From: Microlunatus parietis
Lineage (GTDB): Bacteria > Actinomycetota > Actinomycetes > Propionibacteriales > Propionibacteriaceae
Direction of reading: 5' to 3'
Assembly: GCF_013407955.1 (NCBI RefSeq)
Contig: NZ_JACCBU010000001.1
Span: 3,410,001-3,474,000, forward strand
DNA length: 64,000 nt
The notes under the pieces are model-generated. The model worked only from the letters and a program-made list of their open reading frames with translations. It did no database searches and was not told the DNA's origin. Within the stretch, counting starts at the first letter, position 1. Every line of letters starts with the position of its first letter. A program made the translations under genes and the position numbers. This document shows positions 1 through 10,670 of this stretch, in pieces.

Positions 1-26
1 CGCGTCTGCCGTTCCGCCACTCGCGC
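1..26 (-). tRNA. tRNA-Leu, 5' part only (cut by window edge)
   Basis: Read on the minus strand, bases 26 to 1 begin GCGCGAGTGGCGGAACGGC, the acceptor stem and D-arm start typical of bacterial tRNA-Leu (GYGxGAGTGGCGGAA..GGCAGACGC). The remainder, including the anticodon, lies left of the window. A tRNA-Leu gene next to fhaA is also the arrangement in Mycobacterium tuberculosis (leuT), which supports the call. Isoacceptor cannot be given. Confidence 0.8.
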
Positions 27-279
27 AGGTTCACATCGGTGAGATGCGAACGCCGAGCAAGGCTAGCACGGATGTCCCGGGAACTCCGCATCGGTTGTGG
101 TGCACGACCGCGGGCCGAGGATACGTACGGCGTGGAGGTGATCCGCCGACCGTTGGACGGCGGATACCATCGACCTTGCATCCGGACCGGATGCGCCACA
201 GGCTGGGTCGCTCGCAGCCGGACGCGGCGGTCGTCCAGGGCGGCATGAGGGGTCGCCGGTGAGACCGAAAGGAGGACGG
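27..279. other. Intergenic region between tRNA-Leu and fhaA
   Basis: About 250 bases without a convincing gene. It must hold the divergent promoters of the tRNA and of the fhaA operon. The only clear signal is the ribosome binding site AAAGGAGG at 268-275, four bases before the fhaA GTG. No promoter hexamers are convincing enough to name. Confidence 0.5.
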
Positions 280-987
280 GTGGGAATCTTCCAGCGCTTC
301 GAGAAGAAGGTCGAGGGCGCAGTGAACGGCGTGTTCGCGCGCGCCTTCAAGGGGGATGTCCAGCCCGTCGAGATCGCGGCCCGGCTGCTCCGGGAACTCG
401 ACTCGGAGGCGAAGCTGCTGTCGCGGGACAAGCGGCTGGTCCCCAACGAGTTCGTCGTCGGGCTGTCCCAGCACGACCACGACAAGCTGGCCCCGTACAG
501 CAAGACGCTCTCGGCCGAGCTGTCCACCGAGCTGAAGTCGCACGCCCGCGACATGGGCTACCAGTTCAACGGCCCGATCCGGATCCATCTGGAGCTCAAC
601 GAGTCACTGCCGGTGGGCCGGTTCACGGTGGCGTCGCAGGCCGTCTCCGGGGTGGGCGACAGCCCGGCCAGCATCACCGCGATCAATCGGGCCCAGCTGG
701 TGCTCGAGGTGAACGGGATGCGGCATCCGCTGCAGCCGCCGGGCCTGATCATCGGCCGGGGCAGCGAGGCGGACCTGCGGATCAACGATCCGGGCATCTC
801 CCGCAAGCACGCCGAGATCCGGGTCGTCCACCACGGCGCGACGATCCGGGTGGAGATCGTCGACCTCGGTTCGACCAACGGCATCGTCGTCGACGGCCGC
901 CGGGTCCGGCAGGCCCAGCTGGGCGACGGTTCCCGGATCGAGATCGGACAGACCCGGATGCTGGTGCATGCACCCGCCGGGCGCTGA
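280..987 (+). CDS. fhaA: FhaA, DUF3662 + FHA-domain protein
   Basis: 235 aa cytoplasmic phosphothreonine-binding adaptor of the PknB pathway; in mycobacteria FhaA binds phosphorylated PknB/MviN and tunes peptidoglycan synthesis. The N-terminal 110 residues (start VGIFQRFEKKVEG, then FKGDVQPVEIA) are the DUF3662 domain; the C-terminal FHA domain carries GRGSEADLRI, the SRKHAEI phospho-threonine pocket and a STNG turn. A short linker of about 25 residues joins them, much shorter than in mycobacteria. GTG 280 was chosen because AAAGGAGG lies directly upstream; an upstream in-frame GTG at 259 would lie before the Shine-Dalgarno. First gene of a six-gene operon; fhaB follows after 8 bases. Confidence 0.93.
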   Translation: MGIFQRFEKKVEGAVNGVFARAFKGDVQPVEIAARLLRELDSEAKLLSRDKRLVPNEFVVGLSQHDHDKLAPYSKTLSAELSTELKSHARDMGYQFNGPIRIHLELNESLPVGRFTVASQAVSGVGDSPASITAINRAQLVLEVNGMRHPLQPPGLIIGRGSEADLRINDPGISRKHAEIRVVHHGATIRVEIVDLGSTNGIVVDGRRVRQAQLGDGSRIEIGQTRMLVHAPAGR

Positions 988-995
988 GGACGGCG

Positions 996-1472
996 ATGTC
1001 TGAGATCGCTGTCACCATTCTCAAGGTGCTGTTCCTGGCGCTACTGTGGCTCTTCATTCTCTCGGCGGTGTCGGTCATCCGCAGCGATCTGTTCGGCCGG
1101 CCGGTGCCGAACCCGGACGGTGGACGGCGGCAGGAACTCGACCAGCCCGCGCCGCCGAAGAAGCGCAAGAAGGCGAAGGGATCCCCCCGAGTGTTGGCGA
1201 TCAGCGCGGGCGCACAGGCCGGCCAGCAGGCCAGCCTGTCCGACGGCGTCGTGATGATCGGCCGCGGCGCCGACTGTCAGTTGATCTTGGACGACGACTA
1301 CGTGTCGACCCGGCATGCCCGGGTGGTGGCCACCACGGACGGCTATTACATCGAGGATCTCGGCTCGACCAACGGGACGTACGTCAACGGCCAGCGGATC
1401 ACCGCGCCGACGACGGTGACCCTGGCCGACGGGATCCGCATCGGCAAGACCGCCATGAAACTGGAGCCGTGA
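996..1472 (+). CDS. fhaB: FhaB (FipA), membrane-anchored FHA protein
   Basis: 158 aa. One N-terminal transmembrane helix (residues about 5-27, ILKVLFLALLWLFILSAV), a basic, lysine-rich linker (KKRKKAKG) and a C-terminal FHA domain with GRGADCQL, STRHARV and GSTNGTYVNG. In mycobacteria FhaB (FipA) is a substrate and docking protein for PknA/PknB and links them to the divisome (FtsZ, FtsQ). Length and architecture are standard. It lies between fhaA and the phosphatase gene, so translation is probably coupled; its TGA overlaps a possible GTG start of pstP at 1469. Confidence 0.93.
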   Translation: MSEIAVTILKVLFLALLWLFILSAVSVIRSDLFGRPVPNPDGGRRQELDQPAPPKKRKKAKGSPRVLAISAGAQAGQQASLSDGVVMIGRGADCQLILDDDYVSTRHARVVATTDGYYIEDLGSTNGTYVNGQRITAPTTVTLADGIRIGKTAMKLEP

Positions 1473-1480
1473 TCGCCGCA

Positions 1481-3049
1481 ATGACGCGCAAGCCCACGGA
1501 CTCGGAGACCACCGCGTCCGCCCGCCGGGCCAAGTCGCCCACCGAGCCCACCGAACCGGTCGATGCGGCCGATCCGGTGGAGCCGGACGAGGACGTCGTC
1601 GAGTCGGACCTGCCGACCGAGACGATCGTGCTGCCCGACCTGGCCGAGCAGCCGGCGACGGAGCCGGCGGAACCGTACGGGCTCCGCTACGTCGCGCACT
1701 CCGAGATCGGCCTGATCCGGAAGAACAACCAGGATTCCGGGTACGTCAGCCCGCGGCTGCTGCTGGTCGCGGACGGGATGGGCGGGGCCGCCGCCGGTGA
1801 TCTTGCTTCGGCGATCGCCGTCGATTCGGTACGGCATGCCGACGCCGAGGTCCAGCCGGAGCGCGAGCTGACCGCCTTGGCCGAGGCGATCCGGGCCGCC
1901 AACGACCGGATCTCCGACTTCATCGCCGCCGACTTCTCGCTGGAGGGCATGGGCACCACGGTCACCGGCGGGCTGTTCGACGGGCACTCACTGGCCCTGG
2001 CCCACATCGGCGACAGCCGCGCCTACCTGTTCCGCGACGGCGCCCTGGAACGGCTCACCCATGATCACAGCTGGGTGCAGTCGCTGGTCGACGAGGGCAA
2101 GATCAGCGAGGCGGAGGCGGCGGTCCATCCGCACCGCTCCCTGCTGGTCAAGGTGTTGAACGGTCAGCCGGCCGCCGACCCGGACCTGACCACGGTCGAA
2201 CTGCGGCTCGGTGATCGACTGCTGCTCTGCAGTGACGGGCTGTGCGGCCTGGTCGAAGATGATCAACTCGCGATCGCATTGGCCGAGCCGGATCTGCACA
2301 CCAGCATGGAGCGGATGGTCGAGGCTGCGCTGACCGAGGGCGGCATCGACAACATCACCGTGGTGGTCGCCGACGTCGTGGACAGCGACCCGGACGACCG
2401 GGTGCTGGTCCTGGGCGCCGCCGCGGAACGTGAGATCCCGGCGATCCCGCCGCGCCCGGACCGGGCGGAGCGCGACTTCGGTGACGAAGATGATCTTGTC
2501 GACCCGATGTCGGAGGACGCCGTCGAGGCCGACGACAGCGACGACGAGGCCCGCTACGCACCGCAGGCGCCGAGCCGGCGCCGGCTGCTTCGTCCCTTGA
2601 TCGGGATCCTCGCCCTGGTGGTGCTGCTGGCCGGCGCGGTCGCCGCCGGCTACGCCTGGACCCGGACCCAGTTCTTCGTCGGCGCCGCCGATGATCAGGT
2701 GGCGATCTTCCAGGGCCTGCCGGACCCGGTGCCCGGCCTCTCCCTCTCCACCGTGTACGAGGTGCAGCCGCTGGCCCTGTCCGCGCTGCCGTCGGCGTAC
2801 CAGGACCAGGTGCGATCCAACATCGAGGTGGCCGATCTGACCGCCGCGCGGCAGACCGTGGCGCGGTTGAGCGAGGCGGCCGGGCAGGGCAAGACGGAGG
2901 ACCCGGAGCCGCCGACCACGCCGCCCAACGGCACGCCGTCGGCCACTCCGTCGAGCAGCGCGCCGCCCGCGTCGCCGCCCGCCTCGTCATCGTGCAAGAC
3001 GCCGGGCGGGACGGCCTCCCCCAACGCTGGACCGGGGCAGCCATGCTGA
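1481..3049 (+). CDS. pstP: PstP-type PP2C Ser/Thr phosphatase
   Basis: 522 aa, membrane-bound PPM/PP2C phosphatase that reverses PknB phosphorylation. A 65-residue acidic, Pro/Thr-rich N-terminal extension precedes the catalytic domain (about 68-300) with the metal-binding motifs KNNQDSGYV, VADGMGGAAAGD, IGDSRAYLF, LLCSDGL and GGIDNIT. An acidic linker leads to one TM helix (about 370-393, GILALVVLLAGAVAAGYAW) and an extracellular domain ending in a Pro/Ser-rich tail. The N-terminal extension is longer than in mycobacterial PstP, which begins close to the catalytic fold. Start: ATG 1481, or GTG 1469 overlapping the fhaB stop; the Shine-Dalgarno spacing (GGAG at 1463) does not decide. Confidence 0.93.
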   Translation: MTRKPTDSETTASARRAKSPTEPTEPVDAADPVEPDEDVVESDLPTETIVLPDLAEQPATEPAEPYGLRYVAHSEIGLIRKNNQDSGYVSPRLLLVADGMGGAAAGDLASAIAVDSVRHADAEVQPERELTALAEAIRAANDRISDFIAADFSLEGMGTTVTGGLFDGHSLALAHIGDSRAYLFRDGALERLTHDHSWVQSLVDEGKISEAEAAVHPHRSLLVKVLNGQPAADPDLTTVELRLGDRLLLCSDGLCGLVEDDQLAIALAEPDLHTSMERMVEAALTEGGIDNITVVVADVVDSDPDDRVLVLGAAAEREIPAIPPRPDRAERDFGDEDDLVDPMSEDAVEADDSDDEARYAPQAPSRRRLLRPLIGILALVVLLAGAVAAGYAWTRTQFFVGAADDQVAIFQGLPDPVPGLSLSTVYEVQPLALSALPSAYQDQVRSNIEVADLTAARQTVARLSEAAGQGKTEDPEPPTTPPNGTPSATPSSSAPPASPPASSSCKTPGGTASPNAGPGQPC

Positions 3050-3065
3050 CCCGGGCTCCCGACCG

Positions 3066-4469
3066 ATGAGTGCGGCGGCACCGGCCCAAACCGTCGTCCC
3101 GCGGAAGCGGCGCGGCGTCGAGTTGATGCTGATCATCCTCGCGCTGGGGATCGGGATCGGCGGCTATGCGATGGTCGACTACAACATCAACGGCCGGCTG
3201 GACGACTTCTTCGCCGTCCACGCCGGGGTGCTGGCCGTGCTCGCCGTCGCCGCTCACGTGGTGGTGCGCTGGCGGCTGCCGTACGCGGACCCCGTGATCC
3301 TGCCCTGCGGCATCGTTCTGAACGGGCTCGGGCTGGCCGTGATCCACCGGATCGACCTGGCCAACGACCCGCCGATCTTCGGCGCCCGGACCCAGCTGAT
3401 CTGGACCGCGATCGGGCTGATCCTCTTCATCCTGTGCGCGGTGATCATCCGTGATCACCGGCCGCTGCAGGGCTTCACGTACACGTTGTTCCTGGTCGGC
3501 CTGATCCTGTTGCTGCTGCCGCTGGTGCCAGGGCTGGGCCGCGAGGTGTACGGCGCGCAGATCTGGATCGGTATCGGACCGTACTCGTTCCAACCGGCCG
3601 AGGCGGCCAAGATCCTGCTGTCGTTGGCGTTCGCGTCCTATCTGGTGGAGAAGCGGGACGTGCTGGCGCTGGCCGGCTGGCGGGTCGTCGGGCTCGATCT
3701 GCCGCGGCTTCGTGATCTTGGTCCGATCCTGCTGATGTGGCTGGTCAGCCTGGCGATCTTGATCTTCCAGCGCGACCTGGGCACCTCACTGCTGTTCTTC
3801 GGCCTGTTCGTGATGATGTTGTACGTGTCCACCGAGCGGGCCGGCTGGCCGGTGCTCGGCACCCTCCTGTTCGCCGGCGGCGCCTGGCTCGGGTACCTCA
3901 ACTTCAACCACGTGAAGATCCGGGTCAGCTCCTGGCTGGACCCGTTCTCCAACTACGACCAGAACTACCAGGTGATCGTGGCCCAGTTCGGGATGGCCTG
4001 GGGCGGGCTGCTCGGCACCGGGCTCGGGCTCGGCCGGCCGGGGCTGGTGCCGCTGGCCCGGAGCGATTTCATCTCTGCGGCGGTCGGCGAGGAACTGGGC
4101 CTGACCGGGTTGATGGCGGTGATCATGATCTACGGGCTGATCGTCGCTCGCGGCCTGCGGACCGCGCTGCAGTGCCGGGAGCCGTTCGGCAAGCTGCTCG
4201 CCGCCGGTCTCTCGTTCGCCTTTGCGCTGCAGGTGTTCACGATCATCGGCGGCGTCACCCGGCTGGTCCCGCTGACCGGCCTGACCACGCCGTTCATGTC
4301 GCAGGGCGGGTCGTCGATGGTCTGCAACTGGATCGTGCTCGGCCTGTTGATGATCATTTCGCATCAGGTACGCAAGCCGGTGCCGACCATCGCCGAGCGC
4401 GGCTCGGACGACGAGACCACGCAGCTGATTCCGCTGGCACCGGCCGGCGGCGGGGCGGTGCTGCGCTGA
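3066..4469 (+). CDS. rodA: RodA/FtsW-family SEDS peptidoglycan polymerase
   Basis: 467 aa polytopic membrane protein that polymerises glycan strands from lipid II, working with the class B PBP encoded next. About ten TM segments; SEDS signature sequences are present: WIGIGPYSFQPAEAAKI (the E-A-K loop), FQRDLGTSLLFF, NYQVIVAQFGMAWGG, ISAAVGEELGLTG and TGLTTPFMSQGGSS. Its TGA overlaps the pbpA ATG by one base (TGATG at 4467-4471), indicating coupled translation of the polymerase/transpeptidase pair. Length is normal. Confidence 0.93.
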   Translation: MSAAAPAQTVVPRKRRGVELMLIILALGIGIGGYAMVDYNINGRLDDFFAVHAGVLAVLAVAAHVVVRWRLPYADPVILPCGIVLNGLGLAVIHRIDLANDPPIFGARTQLIWTAIGLILFILCAVIIRDHRPLQGFTYTLFLVGLILLLLPLVPGLGREVYGAQIWIGIGPYSFQPAEAAKILLSLAFASYLVEKRDVLALAGWRVVGLDLPRLRDLGPILLMWLVSLAILIFQRDLGTSLLFFGLFVMMLYVSTERAGWPVLGTLLFAGGAWLGYLNFNHVKIRVSSWLDPFSNYDQNYQVIVAQFGMAWGGLLGTGLGLGRPGLVPLARSDFISAAVGEELGLTGLMAVIMIYGLIVARGLRTALQCREPFGKLLAAGLSFAFALQVFTIIGGVTRLVPLTGLTTPFMSQGGSSMVCNWIVLGLLMIISHQVRKPVPTIAERGSDDETTQLIPLAPAGGGAVLR

Positions 4470-5914
4470 TGAACAAGCCGATCCGCCGGGTCGCCGTGGT
4501 GGCCATGATCATGTTCGCGCTGCTGCTGGCGAACGGGTCCTATGCGGCGATGTTCCGTACCCAGGAACTCAACGAGAACCCGCGGAACCGACGGGCCCGG
4601 GACGCCGAGTTCGCCCAGGACCGCGGAGCGATCGTGGCCGGCGACGAGAACAAGACGGTGCTGGCCGAGACCACCGAGGTCAGGGACCGGTTCAAGTACC
4701 AGCGCACCTATCCGGACGGCGAGCTGTACGCGGCGCTGACCGGCTACTACTCCTACGATCATGCCCGGACCGGCCTGGAGAACAGCTACAACACCGAGCT
4801 GGCCGGCACCGACGACTCGCTGTTCGTCCGGCGACTGATCGACATGATCACGAACCGGACCCCGCAGGGCGCCAGCATCGAGACGACGATCCTGCCCGAG
4901 GTGCAGCAGGCGGCCGCCGAGGCGCTGGACGGCCAGAAGGGCGCGGTCGTCGCCCTCGACCCGAAGACGGGCGCCGTGCTGGGGCTGGTCACCAGTCCGA
5001 CGTTCGACCCGAACGAGATCGCCAGCCACGACATCAGCAAGGCCGACAAGGCGTACCAGGAACTCAACGCGGACAAGCAGCGGCCGCTGTCCAACCGGGC
5101 CGCTCGCGAGATCTACCCGCCCGGCTCGACGTTCAAGCTGGTCACCGCGGCCGCCGCGTTGGAGGCCGGCCTGAAGCCGGACAGCAAGGTGGCCTCGCCG
5201 GACAAGCTGCGGCTGCCCGGCACCCAGACCGATCTCGGCAACGACTCGAACTGTGGCGGCACCCAGATCACCATCAGCCAGGCGCTGAACGTGTCCTGCA
5301 ACACGGCGTTCGCGAACCTCGGCCTGCAACTGGGGCAGGACAAGCTGCGGGCGCAGGCGCAGAAGTTCGGGTTCAACCAGCGCCATCTGTCCGATCTGGG
5401 CGCCGCGGCGAGCCAGTTCCCGGACGATCTGAACGGGGCAGAGCTGGCGCTCAGCTCGATCGGCCAGTTCGACGTCGCGGCCAGCCCGCTGCAGATGGCG
5501 ATGGTCACCGCCGCCATCGCGAACGACGGGGTGCTGATGGACCCGTACCTGGTCAACACGGTGCGCGGTCCGGACTTGCAGCCGATCAGCACGCACAGGC
5601 CGACCGAGGTCGGCGCGACGATGAGCCCGGAGAACGCGCGGCTGCTGAAGCAGATGATGGTCGGCGTGGTCACCGACGGCACCGGCGGCCGGGCCGCGAT
5701 CGACGGCTTCACGGTCGGCGGCAAGACCGGAACCGCGCAGTCGGACCCGAAGCGGAAACCTTTCGCCTGGTTCACGTCGTTCGCCGAGGTGGACGGCAAG
5801 CAGGTCGCGGTCGCGGTGATGATCGAGGACGCGGACATCGAACGGAACGACATCAGTGGCGGCCGACTGGCCGCTCCTATCGCGAGAGACGTGATGAAGG
5901 CGGCTCTCGCATGA
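4469..5914 (+). CDS. pbpA: PbpA, class B penicillin-binding protein (transpeptidase)
   Basis: 481 aa D,D-transpeptidase anchored by one TM helix (about 8-28), acting outside the membrane with RodA. Catalytic motifs in order: STFK (serine near residue 220, PPGSTFKL), SCN (near 275, NVSCNTAF) and KTG (near 417, VGGKTGTAQ). The N-terminal part is the PBP dimerisation domain. Position between rodA and the PASTA kinase matches the actinobacterial operon. Size agrees with mycobacterial PbpA (491 aa). Confidence 0.93.
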   Translation: MNKPIRRVAVVAMIMFALLLANGSYAAMFRTQELNENPRNRRARDAEFAQDRGAIVAGDENKTVLAETTEVRDRFKYQRTYPDGELYAALTGYYSYDHARTGLENSYNTELAGTDDSLFVRRLIDMITNRTPQGASIETTILPEVQQAAAEALDGQKGAVVALDPKTGAVLGLVTSPTFDPNEIASHDISKADKAYQELNADKQRPLSNRAAREIYPPGSTFKLVTAAAALEAGLKPDSKVASPDKLRLPGTQTDLGNDSNCGGTQITISQALNVSCNTAFANLGLQLGQDKLRAQAQKFGFNQRHLSDLGAAASQFPDDLNGAELALSSIGQFDVAASPLQMAMVTAAIANDGVLMDPYLVNTVRGPDLQPISTHRPTEVGATMSPENARLLKQMMVGVVTDGTGGRAAIDGFTVGGKTGTAQSDPKRKPFAWFTSFAEVDGKQVAVAVMIEDADIERNDISGGRLAAPIARDVMKAALA

Positions 5915-5993
5915 CCACGTCCAGGGTGACGGCGCTGAATAGCGCTGCGGCTCCCGGTTGGCCAGAATGGCACGGGGTCGAGAAAGGATTGCG

Positions 5994-7979
<1,986 letters not shown>

Positions 7980-7983
7980 TCGG

Positions 7984-8709
7984 TCAGCCGCGGCGCCGCT
8001 CGCCGAGATAGCGGAGGCCCTGTTTCATCCAGGTCCGTGGGTTGGTGTCGAGGTGGCGAGTCCAGGGGGCTGGCCGGACTTCGCCGCGCGACCAGGACCA
8101 GTAGGCGAGTGCGTAGCCGTACGCCCGCTCGGTGAGGTAGCCGAGCGACGATGTCCGCCAGCCCGACGGTGACGAGCTGAACTCGAACGCGGCGTTCGCG
8201 CTGAAGATGCCGAACCCGAAGAAGATCGTGGTCAGGTCGGTCAGCGGTTCGCCGTCGCGCCGCTCCGGGTCGATCCGGTCCTCTCCGAGCAGGCGCTCGT
8301 GGGCGAGTTCGTGGGCCAGGGTCGCGACCAGCGAGATCGGCTGCCGGGCCTGATCGAGCCGGACCGTGATCACCGTCCGGCCGTCCCGGCGGCTCCAATG
8401 ACCGGCCGCGCCGTTCGATTCGAAAGCGAGCGGGACGGTCGCCAGCAACTCCGGGTCCAGCTCCTCCGGTTCGTACTCCAGCACGATCCGGTCCGCCGGC
8501 ACGCCGAGGTGCTGCCGGACCCGGTCGAACACGGCCGCGATCGACGACTCGTCCGCGGTGTAGTCGGCCGGGAAGAAGGTCCGCTCCGGCAACACCGGCG
8601 GCCGCCGCAGCGGCTCGCTGCCGAACTCTCCGACCAGCCAGTCCGACGACTCCTCGATCCAGGCCTGCTCCTCCGGAGTCACCGGGCAACTCGGCGTGAA
8701 CGGCCACAT
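7984..8709 (-). CDS. HELAH-motif zinc-protease-like protein, family unknown
   Basis: 241 aa, no signal peptide or TM helix. Contains LVATLAHELAHERLLGE (about residues 125-140), a gluzincin HExxH motif; a possible downstream ligand lies in EPLTDLTTIF, as metal-dependent peptidases often use a downstream Glu or Asp. The C-terminus (GYLTERAYGYALAYWSW) recalls M78-like or conserved actinobacterial hypothetical proteins. Strong Shine-Dalgarno (GAGGAGG) upstream of ATG 8709. Convergent with pknB, only four bases between stops, and no terminator is visible between them. A proteolytic function is inferred from the motif only. Confidence 0.6.
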   Translation of the reverse strand: MWPFTPSCPVTPEEQAWIEESSDWLVGEFGSEPLRRPPVLPERTFFPADYTADESSIAAVFDRVRQHLGVPADRIVLEYEPEELDPELLATVPLAFESNGAAGHWSRRDGRTVITVRLDQARQPISLVATLAHELAHERLLGEDRIDPERRDGEPLTDLTTIFFGFGIFSANAAFEFSSSPSGWRTSSLGYLTERAYGYALAYWSWSRGEVRPAPWTRHLDTNPRTWMKQGLRYLGERRRG

Positions 8710-8778
8710 CGGCGTCCTCCTCGGCGGATCCTGCGAGCGGGCCCGCCGCCCGCCGACCTCACCGTAAGCCGCCGGACC

Positions 8779-9447
8779 TCACCGTACGCCGCGGGGCCGG
8801 AACTGGATGCTGATCCGGGGTCCGACCGGGCGGGCGGTCTTGGGGATCGCGTGCTCCCAGGTCCGCTGGCAGCTGCCGCCCATCACGATCAGGTCGCCCG
8901 GCGCCAGGCTCTTCCGGATCGTCACGCCGCCGCCGCGCGGTCGCAGCAGCAGCGAGCGGGCCGAGCCGACCGAGAGGATCGCCACCATCGTGTCCTCGTT
9001 CCGGCCGCGGCCGATCGTGTCGCCGTGCCAGGCCACCGAATCGCGGCCGTCCCGGTAGAGGCAGAGGCCGGCGGTCCGGAACGGCTCGCCCAGCTCCTGC
9101 GCGTAATGGGCCGACAAGGCGTCCCGCGCCTCCGTCAGCACCGGATGCGGCAGCTCGTCGCGTTCGTCGTAGAAGCAGAGCAGCCGGGGCACGTCGACCA
9201 CCCGCTCATACATCTGGCGACGCTCCGCGTACCACGGGACGTCGGTGACCAGGCTCCGGTAGAGCAGGTCGGCGCCGCTCAGCCAGCCGGGCAGCACGTC
9301 GACCCAGGCGCCGCGGCCCAGGTCCTCGCGGGTGATCAGCCCGAGCAGCGGGGTCAGCCCGATCGTCCCCTCGTCGAACAGGGATCCCTGAATCGGCTCC
9401 GGCTCCCAGTTGCGCGGGTCCGGAGCGAGTGCCTGTTGTCCAGCCAT
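8779..9447 (-). CDS. AlkB-like 2-oxoglutarate/Fe(II) dioxygenase
   Basis: 222 aa. AlkB-family enzymes remove alkyl groups from damaged bases using Fe(II) and 2-oxoglutarate. The double-stranded beta-helix core shows the iron ligands H-x-D in SVAWHGDTIGRG and the distal His in RTWEHAIPK, followed by the 2-oxoglutarate-binding arginines in RISIQFRPR. The ordering and size match small AlkB homologues. On the minus strand a TATGCT hexamer (9459-9454) ends six bases before the ATG, so the message may be leaderless. Substrate (DNA, RNA or protein) cannot be told. Confidence 0.85.
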   Translation of the reverse strand: MAGQQALAPDPRNWEPEPIQGSLFDEGTIGLTPLLGLITREDLGRGAWVDVLPGWLSGADLLYRSLVTDVPWYAERRQMYERVVDVPRLLCFYDERDELPHPVLTEARDALSAHYAQELGEPFRTAGLCLYRDGRDSVAWHGDTIGRGRNEDTMVAILSVGSARSLLLRPRGGGVTIRKSLAPGDLIVMGGSCQRTWEHAIPKTARPVGPRISIQFRPRGVR

Positions 9448-9453
9448 GGTTGC

Positions 9454-9459
9454 AGCATA
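9454..9459 (-). promoter_or_regulatory. -10 hexamer TATGCT of a probably leaderless alkB-like transcript
   Basis: TATGCT on the minus strand ends six bases before the ATG at 9447, the spacing at which transcription would begin on or next to the start codon. No good -35 is seen. Consistent with the leaderless start pattern seen at several genes in the window. Confidence 0.45.
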
Positions 9460-9543
9460 GCGGAAGATTCGCTACTGTGTTCGATATTCACCCGGGTGCG
9501 GCCGGACCTTTCACTGAGCAGTTCGTCCTGTGAGGATTCGGGA

Positions 9544-9978
9544 GTGACCTATGAGTTCGATGACGACCCGGCACGGCTCGACGCCGACGCGATCTGGGCC
9601 TATCTCTCCACCGACGCGTACTGGGGCCGCTGGCGGACCCGGGCGGACTTCGACCGGCAGCTCGCCACCGCGTGGCGCGTCGTCGGGGGGTACGTCAGCC
9701 ACACCGGAGCCCAGGTGGCGTTCGCCCGCGCCGTCTCCGACGGAGTGTCGGACGCCTACCTCGCCGACGTCTACGTGCACCCGGACCATCGCGGCCAAGG
9801 ACTCGGCCGCCGCCTCGTCTCGACGATGGTGGACAACGGGCCGGGCGCCCGGTTCCGCTGGACGCTCGCCACCAAGGACGCGCACGAGCTCTACCGTTCG
9901 TACGGCTTCGCCGAGCCGGACGAGACCTTCATGGTCCGGCCGGCGGCCCCGGAGCGACGGCTGCCGGATTCTCTCTGA
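9544..9978 (+). CDS. GNAT family N-acetyltransferase
   Basis: 144 aa acetyl-CoA-dependent acyltransferase. The central acetyl-CoA-binding motif is clear: LADVYVHPDHRGQGLGRRLV (Q/R-x-x-G-x-G/A pyrophosphate loop), followed by the C-terminal strand-helix ELYRSYGFAEPDETFMVR. Start GTG 9544 gives a protein beginning VTYEFDDDPARL, as in close small GNAT proteins. Divergent from the AlkB-like gene and convergent with the amidotransferase gene. Substrate unknown. Confidence 0.85.
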   Translation: MTYEFDDDPARLDADAIWAYLSTDAYWGRWRTRADFDRQLATAWRVVGGYVSHTGAQVAFARAVSDGVSDAYLADVYVHPDHRGQGLGRRLVSTMVDNGPGARFRWTLATKDAHELYRSYGFAEPDETFMVRPAAPERRLPDSL

Positions 9979-9990
9979 GGCCTGCGCGGT

Positions 9991-10620
9991 TCAGTGCGCA
10001 GACATCAGCGGAGCCAGGCCGACCGCACGCGCGGGCGCCCCCGTGTCACCGCAGACCGCGAGCCAGTTGGCCAGCAGTTGGTAGCCGCCCTCGGTGAGCA
10101 CCGACTCCGGATGGAACTGCACGGCCTCGACCGCCAGCTCGCGGTGCCGGACGGCCATGATCACGTTCTCGTCGGTCCGCGCGGTCACCTCGAGGACGTC
10201 CGGCAGCGTCTCCGGCATGATCGCCAGCGAGTGGTAACGCGTCGCGGTGAACGGTGACGGCAACCCGGCCAGCACACCGGCGCCGTCGTGCAGCACGCTC
10301 GACGTCTTGCCGTGCAGCAGTTCGGGAGCCCGGTCGACGACGCCGCTGTACGCGACGCCGATCGCCTGCAGGCCCAGGCAGACGCCGAAGATCGGCAGCC
10401 GCCCGCCGTATTCGGTGACCAGCCGGACGCACACTCCGGCCTGTTCGGGCACGCCCGGGCCGGGCGACAGCAGGATGCCGGCGAACTCGGCCGCGAAGTC
10501 CGGATCGTCGAAGCGACGGTCGTCGTTACGCCAGACCTCGACCTCGGCCCCGATCTGAGCGAGGTACTGCACGAGGTTGTAGACGAAGGAGTCGTAGTTG
10601 TCGACGACGAGGATCTTCAC
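9991..10620 (-). CDS. Class I glutamine amidotransferase, TrpG/PabA type
   Basis: 209 aa glutaminase subunit of anthranilate or 4-amino-4-deoxychorismate synthase; it supplies ammonia to the chorismate-binding subunit. Begins KILVVDNYDSFVYNLVQYL; oxyanion region LLSPGPGVP, nucleophile Cys in GVCLGLQAIG and the His-Glu pair in VEAVQFHPESVLTEGG. GTG 10620 is taken as start because this is exactly where the family begins. In mycobacteria the same gene (Rv0013, annotated trpG) stands near pknB in the same place, so synteny favours this assignment. No partner subunit lies in the window. Confidence 0.88.
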   Translation of the reverse strand: MKILVVDNYDSFVYNLVQYLAQIGAEVEVWRNDDRRFDDPDFAAEFAGILLSPGPGVPEQAGVCVRLVTEYGGRLPIFGVCLGLQAIGVAYSGVVDRAPELLHGKTSSVLHDGAGVLAGLPSPFTATRYHSLAIMPETLPDVLEVTARTDENVIMAVRHRELAVEAVQFHPESVLTEGGYQLLANWLAVCGDTGAPARAVGLAPLMSAH

Positions 10621-10670
10621 GGGCACCGGACCATTGTGCCCCGTGGGCCGGGCTGCTGCCCACGGCGGGA

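Noticed and set aside
2355..3593. Long minus-strand open frame across pstP and rodA
   Set aside because: It lies opposite two well-supported genes and is rich in Arg/Pro/Gln, as expected from the reverse strand of GC-rich coding DNA.
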